Positions 11,801 to 22,563 of a stretch of DNA of 32,700 bases are shown here, piece after piece. Each line of letters starts with the position of its first letter. The first letter of the stretch is position 1. The position numbers were made by a program, and so were the translations under genes. The stretch lies in the NCBI GenBank assembly GCA_009602725.1, contig WELB01000188.1, positions 44,413 to 77,112 on the forward strand, given 5' to 3'. This DNA comes from Spirogloea muscicola (taxonomy: Eukaryota > Streptophyta > Zygnematophyceae > Spirogloeales > Spirogloeaceae). The notes under the pieces are model-generated. The model saw nothing but the letters and a program-made list of their open reading frames with translations, was not told the origin of the DNA and did no database searches.

Positions 11801-14800
11801 TGTCGCATGACCATGTCTTGCATCTGCAGATCAACAGACAAAGTGGTAATGGCAAGAACCCGGACAGGGTCTTCTCCTTTGCAGGTCATCCCTGCGTGCA
11901 ACAATGCACCTACTTGTACTCATAAGCAATGCCTTTGCACTTCTTGCTCTGGGAGCAGCATACGGCAGAGCACGGGGCTCACCAAGTAACGAGATCGTGG
12001 CAAGACAGCCGATGTGGTCTGAAGGCCTGAGGATACATTTGATCTGCCCCTTTCGCCAGCTAGTGCCACCATCTCCCAGTCACCTTCGTCGTCCTGTGGA
12101 GCTGCTGTGTAAGCTCCATGACCTCCTGCTCTTGTGCTTCCATACTGCTGTGGTTGCCCAGCCCCACTGGGTTGATCTTCTCCTCCATCGGATGCTTCTG
12201 TGAATCCTGTTGCAGCAGCAGCTCCCAGATCGCTCAATGTGCCACCCTTTAATGCAACAGTGAACCGTCGATCGCCTTCAGCAGGGCTCATGTTGCTGGT
12301 GTCAGCATTCCAATCCTCGAGCTCCTTGATGACTGCACATATGATGACGTAAAAGTCCTCTCTTGTGCTCAGAGTAAGAATTGATCTGGGTTTTAGAATA
12401 TTGCAATCACTTAGATTGCATGACCATCACAGCCTGGACTCACCAAAGGCAGATGCCTCGGTCGGCAAGACAAAGGCGAGCAAACAACGCTCAGCTGCAT
12501 TGAGGTTCTGATAGCCCTTCAAGTCTGCGGCCCAGGTTTTGACCTGTCCGCAAGTTCAAAGACCCTTCAGAGCTGAAACAGTGACACTTGTGAGAATTTT
12601 CCAGTGTCCACTGCATAGCCGGACTGCATGTGATTATTCATCACAATATGCATGTGTACACAATTGTGCTAGGAAGCAGAGACTGGACAACACAGAGTAT
12701 TGCTTATAAATACCTGTGACACACACTTGAGCAGCCAAAGGTCCAGGAAGTCACAGTCCATTTTGGTCTCCACAGATGGTTTTACTGCTCCAGAGGCGAA
12801 GGCTCAGTAAATGCACCAGCTATGATGAGGATGCATGCATGCACTAGCTAGTGGCCTTCCTAATGTGCATGCTATACCCTGCAATTATTGCAAGGCGAGC
12901 CGACAAAGGCACATGACTGTACCATGTGCATTGAAGAAGTCTTGATCTTTGCAGAAGAGATAAAAGTTGAGCTCGTGGCTGGCATACTGGGCATGCAATT
13001 TCCTCTTCGTGTCAAGGCTGAGCGTGTGCCAGTTGGCAACAAATGCGAACTCCTTCCACTTGTCTTCACCAGGTCTACCTCGCATCAGTGATGTGAAAAG
13101 GCCATGCACTTTTGCGACTGTGTCATAAATCTGTATTGATGTTGCACAACGAGAGAATTATGAACTCATTGCCGCGGTGAGGCAGCAGCTTCCGAGGTTG
13201 CAACTTGTGGTCTTGGCGGTTGCTTTATTAGAGAGAGACCGAGGTGGACTCACCTGCACCTGCGAAGTTGTGTCAGCCATGTCAATCTGGCTGCCTGGCT
13301 TGAGCACGTCGCTCAAGCGCTCCTCCACATAGTGCTTGCCTGGCGTGAGGCCTTTCTTGAGGGTGGTCTCCCTGTAGCCTGGTGAAGGCTGAGATGACAG
13401 GGAGAAGCTGTAAGACACTGTCTGTTGCCTCTTCTTTCCCACGTCAACAGCCACAATCTGGGCGATGCAGCTGCCAGGTGGGAGGGCATTGGCAGGGATG
13501 ACAATACGTCCTTGGCGGTCTGGCCTCAGATTGGATAAGAGCAAAGGCTCTGGATAAAATGGGGGAGGAGTGACCAGGCGAGAGACCGTAGCATCTGCCT
13601 GGTTGGACAACCCCGGCAATTTCTTCGCATTGCTGCGAAAGGCTGGAGCAGCGCAGCGCCTATGGACCAGTGCATCTTGCGCGTGGCTCAAGAAGGATGT
13701 ACTATCTTGGAGCTGTTCAGGTGTTGGGGGCATCGTCTTCCTTAGAGGCCAAGGCTGAAGAAGCAGTCGTGGTCTGAGAAGCATGTTACCAACTTTTGCC
13801 CCCAGATGCTCTGCCCATCGCCTTTCCATGACGTACCTACGGCCAAGATAGCACGCAGGATGACCAGGACAGAGATGTATCTTGTGACAAGCTGCAGGGA
13901 GGTCTAGGCGCTAGCCTGTATCACACACATGACAGAGGATGTGCACAAGAGGAAGAACTCTTTCTACCTGTATTCATCACCGAGCTGATGGCCTGACAGG
14001 TACTCCAATTCCTCTTGCTCTGTGTAGAGCACTGAGAGTGGCTCACTTGCTGACAAGGTCTTGGTTGCCAAGCCAGTGCAAAGGGTCTCGCCACGCAGAA
14101 GTAGGTGTGATAGTAGCACATGTACTCTTGTTGTCTCCGTCGAGCATCCGCGCAACTCTATGTAAAGCTGGCCTTGGCCTGATGCCTGAGAAACTGTAAG
14201 AGGCTCCAGGCTTGATTCTGCCGCTCTGACCTGATAGGAGTACATTCCTTGCGATTTCAGGTGCCAGACGAGATCATGACAATGCAGACATGCATGATCC
14301 ACAGGCGGCTTGCCCTGAGCACGTTCACCTGATTGATTGCATGTTCCTCGTCTGGCACTGCATCCGGCGGAGGTTTGATGATCTCAATGTGCACAGGATG
14401 ATCAATCCACGGCACAGTCAACTCAAATCGGCCAGGCGGAAGCGCGGGCAACTCAAGCCAACTATTGTCCACCGCTACATGCGACGTGTAATTCCTACTG
14501 TAGCTTGGTATGCTCCTTCCAACAACTTCAAGCAGCGCCACTTGGCCTATAATCTGGCCGTCATGACGTTCACTGACCCATTCCAATGGACACCCAAGAC
14601 GCAGAGGCTGGCCAGCATAGCCCTGAGCACAGGTACCTCAGCACAAATTAAACAAAGATCTTTCCGACAAGCCAATTGCGATGAGAGGCAAAAGTCCAAC
14701 TCACTACATTTGCATTTGTGGCTGCCACAGTCACCTGCACTGCAAGTACATCCCTTGAATGATGATTGGACACAACTGCCAGGTCCCAAGTCCTGCGGAG

Positions 14801-17800
14801 CTGGTTTGCATTATCCAGCCAGGCTTCCACAGCTGCCACACCATGAAGCTGGCCCAAGTGGCAGAAGCCAACACCATCTGTAGCCAGCTCAGTCGTCTCA
14901 GGACTCCAGGTCACTGCCAGCATGTGGCGCAGGGTAATTCCAACTACCCTTCCAGGTTTTGCCTCACCAGCCAAGCCTTTCACTGCAATCTTGTACCCAG
15001 ACTCATCCCTTGTAAGGTAAAGGTCGTCCACAGTCCCAAGGTCCCCTACAGCTTGCTCCACAGCCCAGTCCCTACTTGCTGACAGCTTCTCAACTACTCC
15101 GCCCTTGCTGATCAACTTCACACTGGCTGACAGTGTCACAGTGAAGCCTTCAACCTCATGGTGCACTCGTAGGCAATGCACCAGGTCTAAATCATCTGAG
15201 AGAACCACATGGGGCACCTCGTGGCTTATAGTCACTGCTCCCTTGCACCGCTGGGTGACCACAATGCGAGGGCTCTCCAGAATGGCGAGAGGGGCTGGGA
15301 AACCATTTATAAGTAAGCTTGTCCTAAGCACTAAAGGGGCTTCCTGTTTTGCCAGTAGAGAACCTTCACTGAGCCACATATTCGCCTGCAGCTCATACCT
15401 GTTGCATGTACAAGAAACAGCATCGTGAAGGAGGCTGTATGCATAGAGCACAAAGCACATTCTCAAGAGCTCATGTGACAGCCCACAAAATACTGTGGGC
15501 TGACAGATATATGTACCGCTCTTGGTGGTGGTGGAAGAAGCCCACAGACACCATGCTGCCTTCACAGAGAAGAACTCGTTGGCGAGGAACATGGTGACTT
15601 GAAAAGGGAATGACAATTTCATTCAGCTTTCCCTCTGCATGATACTCTCTGCCATCAACGATGGCACTTGTGGTTGCCCCCGCCCAGCTTCCGTCCTCCC
15701 TCAACACCCTCATGACGTGTCCAGCAGCGCTCTGCCGCTCCACAAAGCTAAGAAGTAGAAGAAGCGCAGGAGAGCAACACTTGTTGCCAGCTGAAGGTGT
15801 TGCCAGAGGAAGGCATCAACTACACTGGTTGTGATATTTAGTATACTGCTTGTTCTGTATTGAGCGTGAAGAAATACAAACTGCTGGAGGCACACCAGCA
15901 CCAGCAGTATGTTTGAAGTGAAAGGCGCTACCTGAGTGAACCCTTGTGAAGGATTGCTCGTGATGCAGCACCATTGCCGGATAGGTCAACGACAACACAT
16001 CCTCTCTGAATCTGGAATTCGTGCAGTTGGAGCTGGACCTCATTTCGTACTAAAGGGGACATGCTCTTCAATTTTCTTACCTCTTCGTGCCTGGACAACA
16101 CAGACACAACTTGATCATAAGCTGTGTTCTACCAATCAATAACAACAGCCTTTGCCAAGTATTGCAGTCAGTTGCCACAGGCGAATTTGCGGCTGACCCA
16201 GGAGTGTATCCATCCAGGTCGATGTCAGGCTGCACGACACACTGCTCTGGATTTTCTGTGAAGTAATTCAGGAGATTGATCTCGAATACTTTGATCTGTA
16301 CATGTAATCAACAGAGGCAGCAATCAGCTTAGATGCAGGACTTTCAGATGCTCTCTCAAGAACTTTGTAGCTGTATAAAGGGCAAGGGATGAGTGACCCT
16401 CTTGTGAGGACCCGCAACTCACTGTGAGCTCCGGAACATGCTTGAGGATCACTTGCAGGGTGATGTCAGCATTTGCACTCCACAAACGAGGATTGGCAGG
16501 AGAGAACTCGATCTCCACTCTTTCAAAAAGTGCCCTTGCAGCAGTCTCAGAAGGCCCACTTCTTCTGTCTGCTTCATGAGCTCGTCGGAGTATGTCCAAA
16601 TATCTGGTAAGGCATTGCAGAGCGCATCTGACGATATTCAGCTACGCAGTTGCAAGCCTTGTGTTCCCTCATCCTGCAAGTGCATCACAAGAAGCTGGCA
16701 AAGCTGTCTGCAAAGAGGTCAAATCATGCGCAAATTAATGCAGGTGTCGCACTCTGACGAATTTGGGACGCCGGCACAAAGTCGGGCCTCTGCCAAAAGG
16801 CGAGTGCAGTAAACCTCGCTAAGCAAGCCTGCTTGGAAGAGGTCCTTCCAATCCTCCAGAGTTCCTCTCACATCCGCATGTGCATCCAAGAACTCAGTGG
16901 ACCTTGCTTGGGAGAAGAGCGCTAGAAAGTATGCCTTCACTACTGCAGGAGCGTCAATAGCTTGCCAGCCAGGGACCAAGCCAATCAGGAAACTTTCAAC
17001 ATGGTTGTTCCTTGTGACGTCGTGCATGTTGACCTCTGTCTGCTTGATGTATGCTGGATGGCTGGTGTTTGCATAATCTGGTGGCTGTTCGCGATGCTTA
17101 TGAACCTGTGAAGCTTAGACTGGACGGCGTCTCAGCACATTTGAAGGGGCACATTGTATGGAGCACTGTGCTGAAGTACTATCTCAGAACAACAAGAGTT
17201 AGTGCCGATTGCAACTGTAGTCTTGTTTGATAAGTAGACATGGAAGTGGAAGTGGTCGATCTGCCTGCTTACCTTCAGGTAATCCTTCAGGATGGCAGGG
17301 TCATAGCGGCCTCGCCGCATACCCAACATCAGCCGCCCAAGCAACACTTCAGCTTGCAGAGTGGTGCTGAGCAGCGCAATGGGCTGAAGGCGATCCAGGA
17401 AGCATGATAGTTCTGTGTCGTCCGATAAGCTCACATCAGCCGAGGGCTGGAGCTTCTGACAGTAATACTGCACATACAGTGGCATCGCGGCCACCTCGGG
17501 AAGCTTGTCGCACAGTTCGTCCATCTGCTGCAGCGTCAGCTTGCTATGGATTGACAGCCTGCTCAACAGGTGGAGGCATTGGCAGAGCTTGCAGTATCTT
17601 GCATGTGTTCTCAGCGGGGTCATCTAGCAGGACTGTAACCGGGACGTGGCCTAGGAGTCTCACAAGCAGCACAATAGCCGACAAAAACCACGTGCATGAT
17701 GCCTTTCAAAGGGGGTTATCCCAATCAGCTTTGGACCAATATGCTAGTGATAAGGTACGCACCCGCCAAAGGTTGTGCCGTCTTGCACAATCAGGTCAAC

Positions 17801-18825
17801 CAGCAGTGGCACGACAGGCCTCTGCAGCCTTTCCAGCAACTGTGACCGCATGGAGTCGTGGTTATGCAGACCTTGCAGCAGCGACTTCGCCACCCAAGCA
17901 AGTGCACCATCTGCAAAGGCGCCAACAGAGTGTCTCCTGTCCGAAGACAACAGGAGGCCCAGCAGGTGGTCCATAGTGCTGCACTGAGTGGGGAGCTGGG
18001 AAGGCAGCTGCCTGGTTCCGTCTGGCACTCCAGGCAGTCGATCTTGCTTGTCATCAAACCGAAGGCCAATATCCTGCAGTCGAGGAGGGAGGCTGCGGGT
18101 TCATCAGCCTCTGCAGATTATGGGGAGCAGCACAAGCGACTACTTTGACAGGATTCAGGAAGTACGTATGCGAGAAAGAGCACACGAGCTGAGATGCCTA
18201 ACCTCGCAAAGGAACGCGGATGTGTCAGCAATCTGGCCAAAGTCCCACTGGCACAGCCTGACCCTCGTCCGCAGCTCGCGGTAGGCCGCAGACGCATGAG
18301 GCATGCCAGACGTGGTGCCAAGTGCATCCTCCATCTTCTGCAGTGTGGCCACCGCCTCGTCGATGCGCCCTTCCTGCAGTGCCAGCAGCCCTGCGCAGCG
18401 GTCCACATCGGCCAGCTGTTGGCCTGCCCACGTGCTCGTCCCGACAATCTTGCAGCAATTCCAACTGCAGAATGTGATGAGGTGGGTGCGTGCCACACAC
18501 AGTGGCCCCTCAGCTTCGAAGCTACTTAGGAAGGCGGAAAAGCCCTTGCCCAACTCAAGCAGCAGGGGGAGCACAGTCCCCCTCAATAGGACGCTTTGGA
18601 GTGTCTGGTGCCGGTGCAGAAAGCGCAGCGGCGGCTCAGTCCTCCTCGCTGCATCACCAGAACATGGGGAGCCGAGGAGGACTCCGCACCGCGGTAGAAG
18701 TAGTCGTCCTCGCAGCCCGGCAGGAGCTCGTCGAGAACCTGCCGACGATCCTGCGCAAAGGCCAGCTTCTCCAGGAACTGCAGCCCGTCGTCGCCGGCGG
18801 CGCCGTCTGCGCCGGGGGCCTCCAT
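8900..18825 (-). CDS. Giant conserved protein (about 2,380 aa) with macroglobulin-like segments, uncharacterised family
   Basis: Function unknown. I recall relatives annotated only as hypothetical or alpha-2-macroglobulin N-terminal-like in amoebae, plants/algae and some bacteria. Exons: 18825-18690, 18648-18203, 18073-17763, 17558-17273, 17105-16759, 16603-16423, 16295 to about 16150, about 16130-16081, 16038-15932, 15747-15517, 15398-14735, 14622-14329, 14230-13968, 13836-13254, 13130-12923, 12784-12714, 12543-12444, 12332-11983, 11823-11500, 11410-10677, 10554-9819, 9535-8900. Phases agree at every junction except near 16150-16130. Landmarks in order: FLEKLAFAQDRRQVLDELLPG, SIHSKLTLQQMDELCDKLPE, IKVFEINLLNYFTENPEQ, CVVVDLSGNGAASRA, ERQSAAGHVMRVLREDGSW, YLSGHQLGDEYRYVMERRW, KLHAQYASHELNFYLFCKDQ, VVLLQIPQGAVPV, SHKLWAYGILHKD, YSPWVNARAHTVG and, near the C-terminus, GAYVKVYARY / YYKDGYTDRLGKFDYAS. 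I found no thioester motif, signal peptide or TM segment. The first 45 residues read directly into the first intron, which is only 41 bases. Confidence 0.8.
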
Positions 18826-18863
18826 GCCGGGGCGCGCGCCGGGGCGGCGAGGGCGGGCCAGCG

Positions 18864-18882
18864 NCCCCCCCCCCCCCCCCCC
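18864..18882. repeat. Ambiguous base followed by an 18-base poly-C tract
   Basis: An N at 18864 is followed by 18 consecutive C residues, about 40 bases upstream of the start codon of the giant minus-strand gene (poly-G in its 5' leader). The N beside a homopolymer suggests uncertain tract length. It could be a real variable tract or a sequencing artefact. Confidence 0.85.
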
Positions 18883-18944
18883 GGCCATTGACTCTGGCTT
18901 ACCCTCGCCGCGTCACCTTCTAGTCTCGTGCACAGCTGTTTTCT

Positions 18945-19075
18945 GCTTTGGGCATTGTCCATCCTTTTTGGGCTGGCTTTGCCAGCCCCTCTTCTCTATG
19001 GGCGAGCCCTTTCTTTCTGGCCCCTTTGGACTCTGCTCATCTTATCCTTGGGCTGGTTAGTCACAGCCATCGCCC
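18945..19075 (+). repeat. Dispersed hairpin repeat, module A copy 1
   Basis: Contains CATTGTCCAT, then the perfect inverted repeat GGGCTGGCTTTGCCAGCCC, then CTCTTCTCTATGGGCGAGCC. Close copies lie at 21291-21362 (plus) and 32460-32580 (minus). A second, weaker hairpin (GGGCTGG ... CAGCC) follows at about 19045-19070. It is probably the 3' tail of a retroelement (LINE or a SINE sharing its tail). Confidence 0.75.
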
Positions 19076-19248
19076 TCTACTGAAAGACTCTTCCTTTCCC
19101 GAAGTAAGCTCTTCCCGAAGGCGACTCGAATTATGTGACCCGAGACTTTGCACGAGCTCCCTGAACAGTGTGTTGGCTTGATCAGGCCTCCCTCTTCATG
19201 CGCACCTCCCCCCGCCTGCCCTCCCCCTACATTGTGGCGGGCGAGAGG

Positions 19249-19385
19249 TCATACAGAAGCTCTTCCGATGTAAGCGATGGCTGTGAGGTGTGGCTCTCTT
19301 GAAGGGGCAAGGGCTGTGAACAGCCAGCCCGGAAGAAATTGACGAGGGGAATAAGCATGTGGCTCTCCCATCCTACCGGCCAAAA
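19249..19385 (-). repeat. Dispersed hairpin repeat, module B copy 1
   Basis: On the minus strand it reads roughly TCAATTTCTTCCGGGCTGG, a short loop, CAGCCCTTGCCCC and GAGAGCCAC. The same order recurs at about 25385-25480 and 32340-32430, both on the minus strand. The stem GGGCTG/CAGCCC is conserved while the loop differs. It lies just 3' of the minus-oriented LINE fragment, as expected for its 3' UTR. Confidence 0.65.
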
Positions 19386-19429
19386 GCGCTTCGCAGAGCT
19401 TGGCCGGTGGGATGAATCTCTTTGCAATT

Positions 19430-20130
19430 ACGAGTGAGGAGCCGCAAATCAGAATGACTAGGCAGCTGGAAAGCAATCCCCCCGAAGAAAGCCAGAGGTT
19501 GCAGCTAGAGCACGGCCAGCACGCAGGTGCAAGACGTGGGCCATGAACCGCTGGAGTGAAATGGAGAGGCGCATACGAAAGACCTGAGCCAGCGGCATTG
19601 AAGGCGGCCTGCTCACCTCGCCTGCGTGCGGGACACAGCGCGTCGCGCAAGCTGGGCCTACAGGTCGAGCGGGGATCCGAAAGCTCCGTGCACATCGACG
19701 GCCAGGGGGACGATTCGTCCCCTGCCGGGTAGTCCACTTACTGCGTCGCTTAGCTGCGAGCGGCGTTCGCCGCTGCATCGCCAGCCCTCGAGGCAGAAAG
19801 AGAAATGTTCGCCCTTAGAGAAGAGGGCGGAAAGCCTCGAATTGTAACTGTCCACCTTGTGGTGACCACGTCGACGATGACGCGCGGGCCGCCGCCCGGC
19901 ATGGTGGCTACCAGGTCGACCCGCCGAGCATGGAGTCCATCCACCTTCTCCATCCGTCTCGCTCTCCTTCTGCCAGCCTGAAGAGGCCAGCCCAAAGGAA
20001 TGTACCAGGTCTGAAAGGGCCGGAAGGCGCAAAAAGCAGAGTCAAGGGCGGACAGGGTAATCCGCAGAGTTTGACACCCGCCTGGACCCCAGTCTTTATA
20101 GTCATCGACCGTTACATCGTCCACTGACCG
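19430..20130 (-). mobile_element. 5'-truncated LINE fragment, copy 1 (ORF2 C-terminus, degenerate)
   Basis: The minus-strand translation contains RVDLVATMPGGGPRVIVDVV and then IVPLAVDVHGAFGS, followed in another frame by RMLRLS-like and FPAA blocks. The pattern of 'vdvvtt', 'vPlavdvhGafG' and a terminal helical segment is typical of the post-reverse-transcriptase C-terminal region of plant/algal non-LTR retrotransposons. Stops and frame changes make it non-functional. The downstream segment aligns by eye with the copies at 20238 and 21055, so three insertions of one family lie within 2 kb. The reverse transcriptase domain itself is absent. Confidence 0.65.
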
Positions 20131-20237
20131 CCTGACTACCGATAAGCGGTTAGCCCGGGTCCACTACAATTTTCACTCGGCTGACTTTCACAGCCGCCCC
20201 TTGACATCAGCTAGCCGCATTTCTCCGGAGAGAGAGA

Positions 20238-20545
20238 ATGGTGGACGTGCACGGGGCGTTTGGCAGTCAGTGGCAGGACCTCCTGCGGCCACTTGCACGG
20301 GGGGCCATTAATTGTCGGCAGGGAGAGCAAGGTGAGCTGCCTGGCTTCAACGCCGCGGGGTCGCTTGCCAGGTGTTCCGCATGCGACTGTACGTCTCCTT
20401 CCAGTGTTCCCTGGTTCACGCAGTGCACTTGCAGGCGGGCTTTCTACGGCTGGCTGCTACTTCTTGGTCTAGTCGGGGTGCCTCTTTTCCAGCTGCAAGT
20501 TACTCCGACTTGCGGCTGCTGACTCGGGGTTACTACGCGACCATG
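20238..20545 (+). mobile_element. 5'-truncated LINE fragment, copy 2
   Basis: The plus strand begins with VDVHGAFGSQWQDLLRPLA, the same motif as copy 1 but in the opposite orientation. After a frame change it continues FRMRLYVSFQCSLVHAVH and FPAASYSDLRLLTRGYYA. The two copies therefore form an imperfect inverted pair separated by about 500 bases. It is shorter at its 5' end than copy 1, consistent with 5' truncation on insertion. Confidence 0.62.
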
Positions 20546-20691
20546 TGCTATTGTCTTTTGCATAGCTGCGTGGTTTGGCGCCTTTCGGCTCTTTACAAGA
20601 GCTTTCACTTCCTGCGAATGTGGCTGCTGATATTAAGAGCAGCTGTAAAAGCCAGCCACGTGCACAGAGTCCGTTCATAAGTATACTAGCA

Positions 20692-20720
20692 GAGCCACAG
20701 GTTAGGCAGGTGGGGCGCTC
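20692..20720 (+). repeat. Short direct repeat, copy 1
   Basis: GAGCCACAGG-TAGGCAGG-GGGCGC is found here and again at about 21010-21040, in the same orientation, each preceding a fragment of the LINE-derived cluster. It may mark duplicated flanks or an internal part of the 3' UTR. Confidence 0.5.
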
Positions 20721-20807
20721 TTCTTCCGACTTGCACTTACTGACTACATGTTATTGAGAGCCCACTTGCTGACGTCTTGGAGACTAGTATCCTGCTTCTT
20801 GCGCCAT

Positions 20808-20890
20808 CCGGCCCTTTCAGACCTTGTCCATTCCATGGGGCTGGCCTCTTACAGCCATTGGGAGAGCCCCCATTGAGAGAGCCACTTCTC
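20808..20890 (+). repeat. Dispersed hairpin repeat, divergent module
   Basis: Reads CAGACCTTGTCCATTCCATG, GGGCTGGCCTCTTACAGCC, then ATTGGGAGAGCC. It combines the TTGTCCATTC lead of module A with the TTGGGAGAGCC end of module B. A near copy with the same CAGACCTTGTCCATTC lead lies at 32620-32650 on the minus strand. Confidence 0.55.
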
Positions 20891-21009
20891 TTACAGCCAT
20901 TTCTGAGTACCCCCGTGTCAGCAATGGGAAATCAGCTGAGGCAATGCGGCTGCTGAGATATAGAAAAGTGGCTGTGAAACGCCAGCGAGATGCATACAGG
21001 TTGATGACG

Positions 21010-21040
21010 GAGCCACAGGCTAGGCAGGCAGGGCGCCCTT
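21010..21040 (+). repeat. Short direct repeat, copy 2
   Basis: GGAGCCACAGGCTAGGCAGG followed by CAGGGCGC matches the copy at about 20692-20720 with a few differences. It sits directly before the third LINE fragment. Confidence 0.5.
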
Positions 21041-21054
21041 AGTACCCCTGAGGG

Positions 21055-21225
21055 GAGTCTTCCGCATGCGCCTGGCCGTATGGCTTCAACGCTCCCTTGC
21101 CCACGCCGTCCATACGCGCGCAGGCCGTGCTATGGCCGCCGCCTCTGGGTCTCGGCGGAGCGCCTCTTTCCCTGCAGCGAGCTACTCAGACCTGATGTTG
21201 CTCACTCGTGGGTACTGAGCTTTCC
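21055..21225 (+). mobile_element. 5'-truncated LINE fragment, copy 3
   Basis: The plus strand reads GVFRMRLAVWLQRSLAHAVH, then FPAASYSDLMLLTRGY ending at a stop near 21218. It aligns with the final about 55 residues of copy 2 and, in reverse orientation, of copy 1. It is the shortest of the three and is followed by its 3' UTR and a module A hairpin at 21291. Confidence 0.62.
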
Positions 21226-21284
21226 TCTGCATCGTTTCTGTGTTCTGCAGTATGTTGTAGTGTAGTCCTTTCTCCGGCTCCTCT

Positions 21285-21362
21285 TGCTTTGGCTTTGGAC
21301 ATTGTCCATTCTTTTTTGGGCTGGCTTGGCCAGCTCCTCTTTTCTATGGGCGCGCTTTTCCT
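21285..21362 (+). repeat. Dispersed hairpin repeat, module A copy 2
   Basis: Contains CTTTGGCTTTGGACATTGTC, GGGCTGGCTTGGCCAGCTCC and CTCTTTTCTATGGGCGCGC. The stem has small changes relative to 18945-19075. The element ends about 65 bases upstream of the YAE1-like start codon, so it may form that gene's promoter or 5' UTR. Confidence 0.7.
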
Positions 21363-21427
21363 TCTGTGAGAAGCCAGCCTGAGGGGACGAAGAGCAACCC
21401 CGCCGCTCCAGCACGCGCTGTCGTGCC

Positions 21428-22563
21428 ATGGCCACCGCGCGGCCCGGCGCCACCGCNGGGAGCGCCGACGACGCGTGGGCCGACGACGGCGACGGCCACA
21501 GCGGGCCCGGCGCGACCCCGGCCGGCGGCGGGCAAACCGACATCGCCCAAGAGTGGCGCGCCCGCGAGTCGCGCTTCCATGCGGTGGGCCCGCCACCGCC
21601 GCTGCCAGCGCCACGACCTCTGCAGCTCAGCCGTGAAGCCCATCTTCCCAGACGATACCGGGTTGGCGCGCAGCCAGCTTTGGGCGCTGGCTGGTCGACA
21701 CTGCACGCTGTTGCCCAAACCATACGAGCGATGCCGGCTGCACTCCTTGACTGAGATGGGCATGGCCCTGAGACGTTGCGCGCGGCGCGCTTGCCGGCAG
21801 ATAGGCTACCGGGACGGCATCGACGCCGGCAAGGCCACCACTGCGCAGGAGGGCTTTGACGACGGCTTCCACCACGGCGCCCGGGCCGGCCGCGCCTTGG
21901 GCCAAGCCCGTGGAGCCGCCAGGTTGCCTGTGCTCGTCGAGCTGACCCCCTTCTCCAGGCAGAGTGCCATGACACCACCGCGGTCGTGGCGGCGCCTGTG
22001 CTGTGCATGGCTGCTGGACGCGCATTCCTCCCATGCCATACCCCCGGCTGACAGGCCAAGGCTCGCGCTGCGATGGCCCCCGCAGGGCGTGCATGCTGCT
22101 CCCCGCGACCTCGGAGCTGAGCACCCGCTTGAGGCCGGTGCTGGCCGACCTTGCGGCGCTGGTCTCGCAGTTGCAGGCAACGACATCCGATGCTGCCGCA
22201 GCCATGTTTGCCTCAGCGCCAGTGTCCAGTCACGAGCAGCCTCCGGCAAACGTCGTCGAGCCAGGCATGGACCATCTAGAAGGTCAACACGACCCTGCTG
22301 ACAGCAGCGCGCTTGACAGGACAAGCTGCACTGTGAGTGCCAAAGAGGCCGCTGCTCGCTTCTCTGTAGACATGCGGAACAGGCTGGGCGATGTGAGCTT
22401 GAGTGATGGCAGAGCTCACACGGCCACAACAGCAGGGAACAGTACCAATGGCAGCTCAGACTCTGCCAATGTTCCACCACAATGGACGTCGCTGGTGGCA
22501 CTGCAGCAGCACGTGTGGGCTGTGCTGGATAAAGTCAGCATCAGCCCATCCAGCCCAATTTGA
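21428..22563 (+). CDS. YAE1-type protein (deca-GX3 motif), cytosolic Fe-S targeting factor
   Basis: In yeast and animals the Yae1-Lto1 complex delivers the cytosolic Fe-S assembly machinery to the ribosome-recycling ATPase Rli1/ABCE1; the same job is inferred here. Three exons (21428-21583, 21801-21922, 22086-22563) give one frame of 251 residues. Joining exons 1 and 2 yields EWRARESRFHAIGYRDGIDA and then GK...EGFDDGFHHGARAGRALG, the glycine-every-fourth-residue signature, at about residues 40-92. The C-terminal about 160 residues are less conserved and end without the terminal Trp used by some partner adaptors. Exon 1 has an unresolved base (N at 21457) and is very GC-rich. The exon 2 donor (GTTGCC) is weak, but the phase is right. 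Confidence 0.85.

Noticed and set aside
18450-18530. A possible 36-base intron (GTGTGTGG...CTGCAG) in exon 2 of the giant gene
   Set aside because: Its length is a multiple of three and the unspliced reading is open, so an intron is not needed.
21202-22501. Long minus-strand frames opposite the YAE1-like gene
   Set aside because: Composition-driven; the plus strand carries the deca-GX3 motif in phase-consistent exons.
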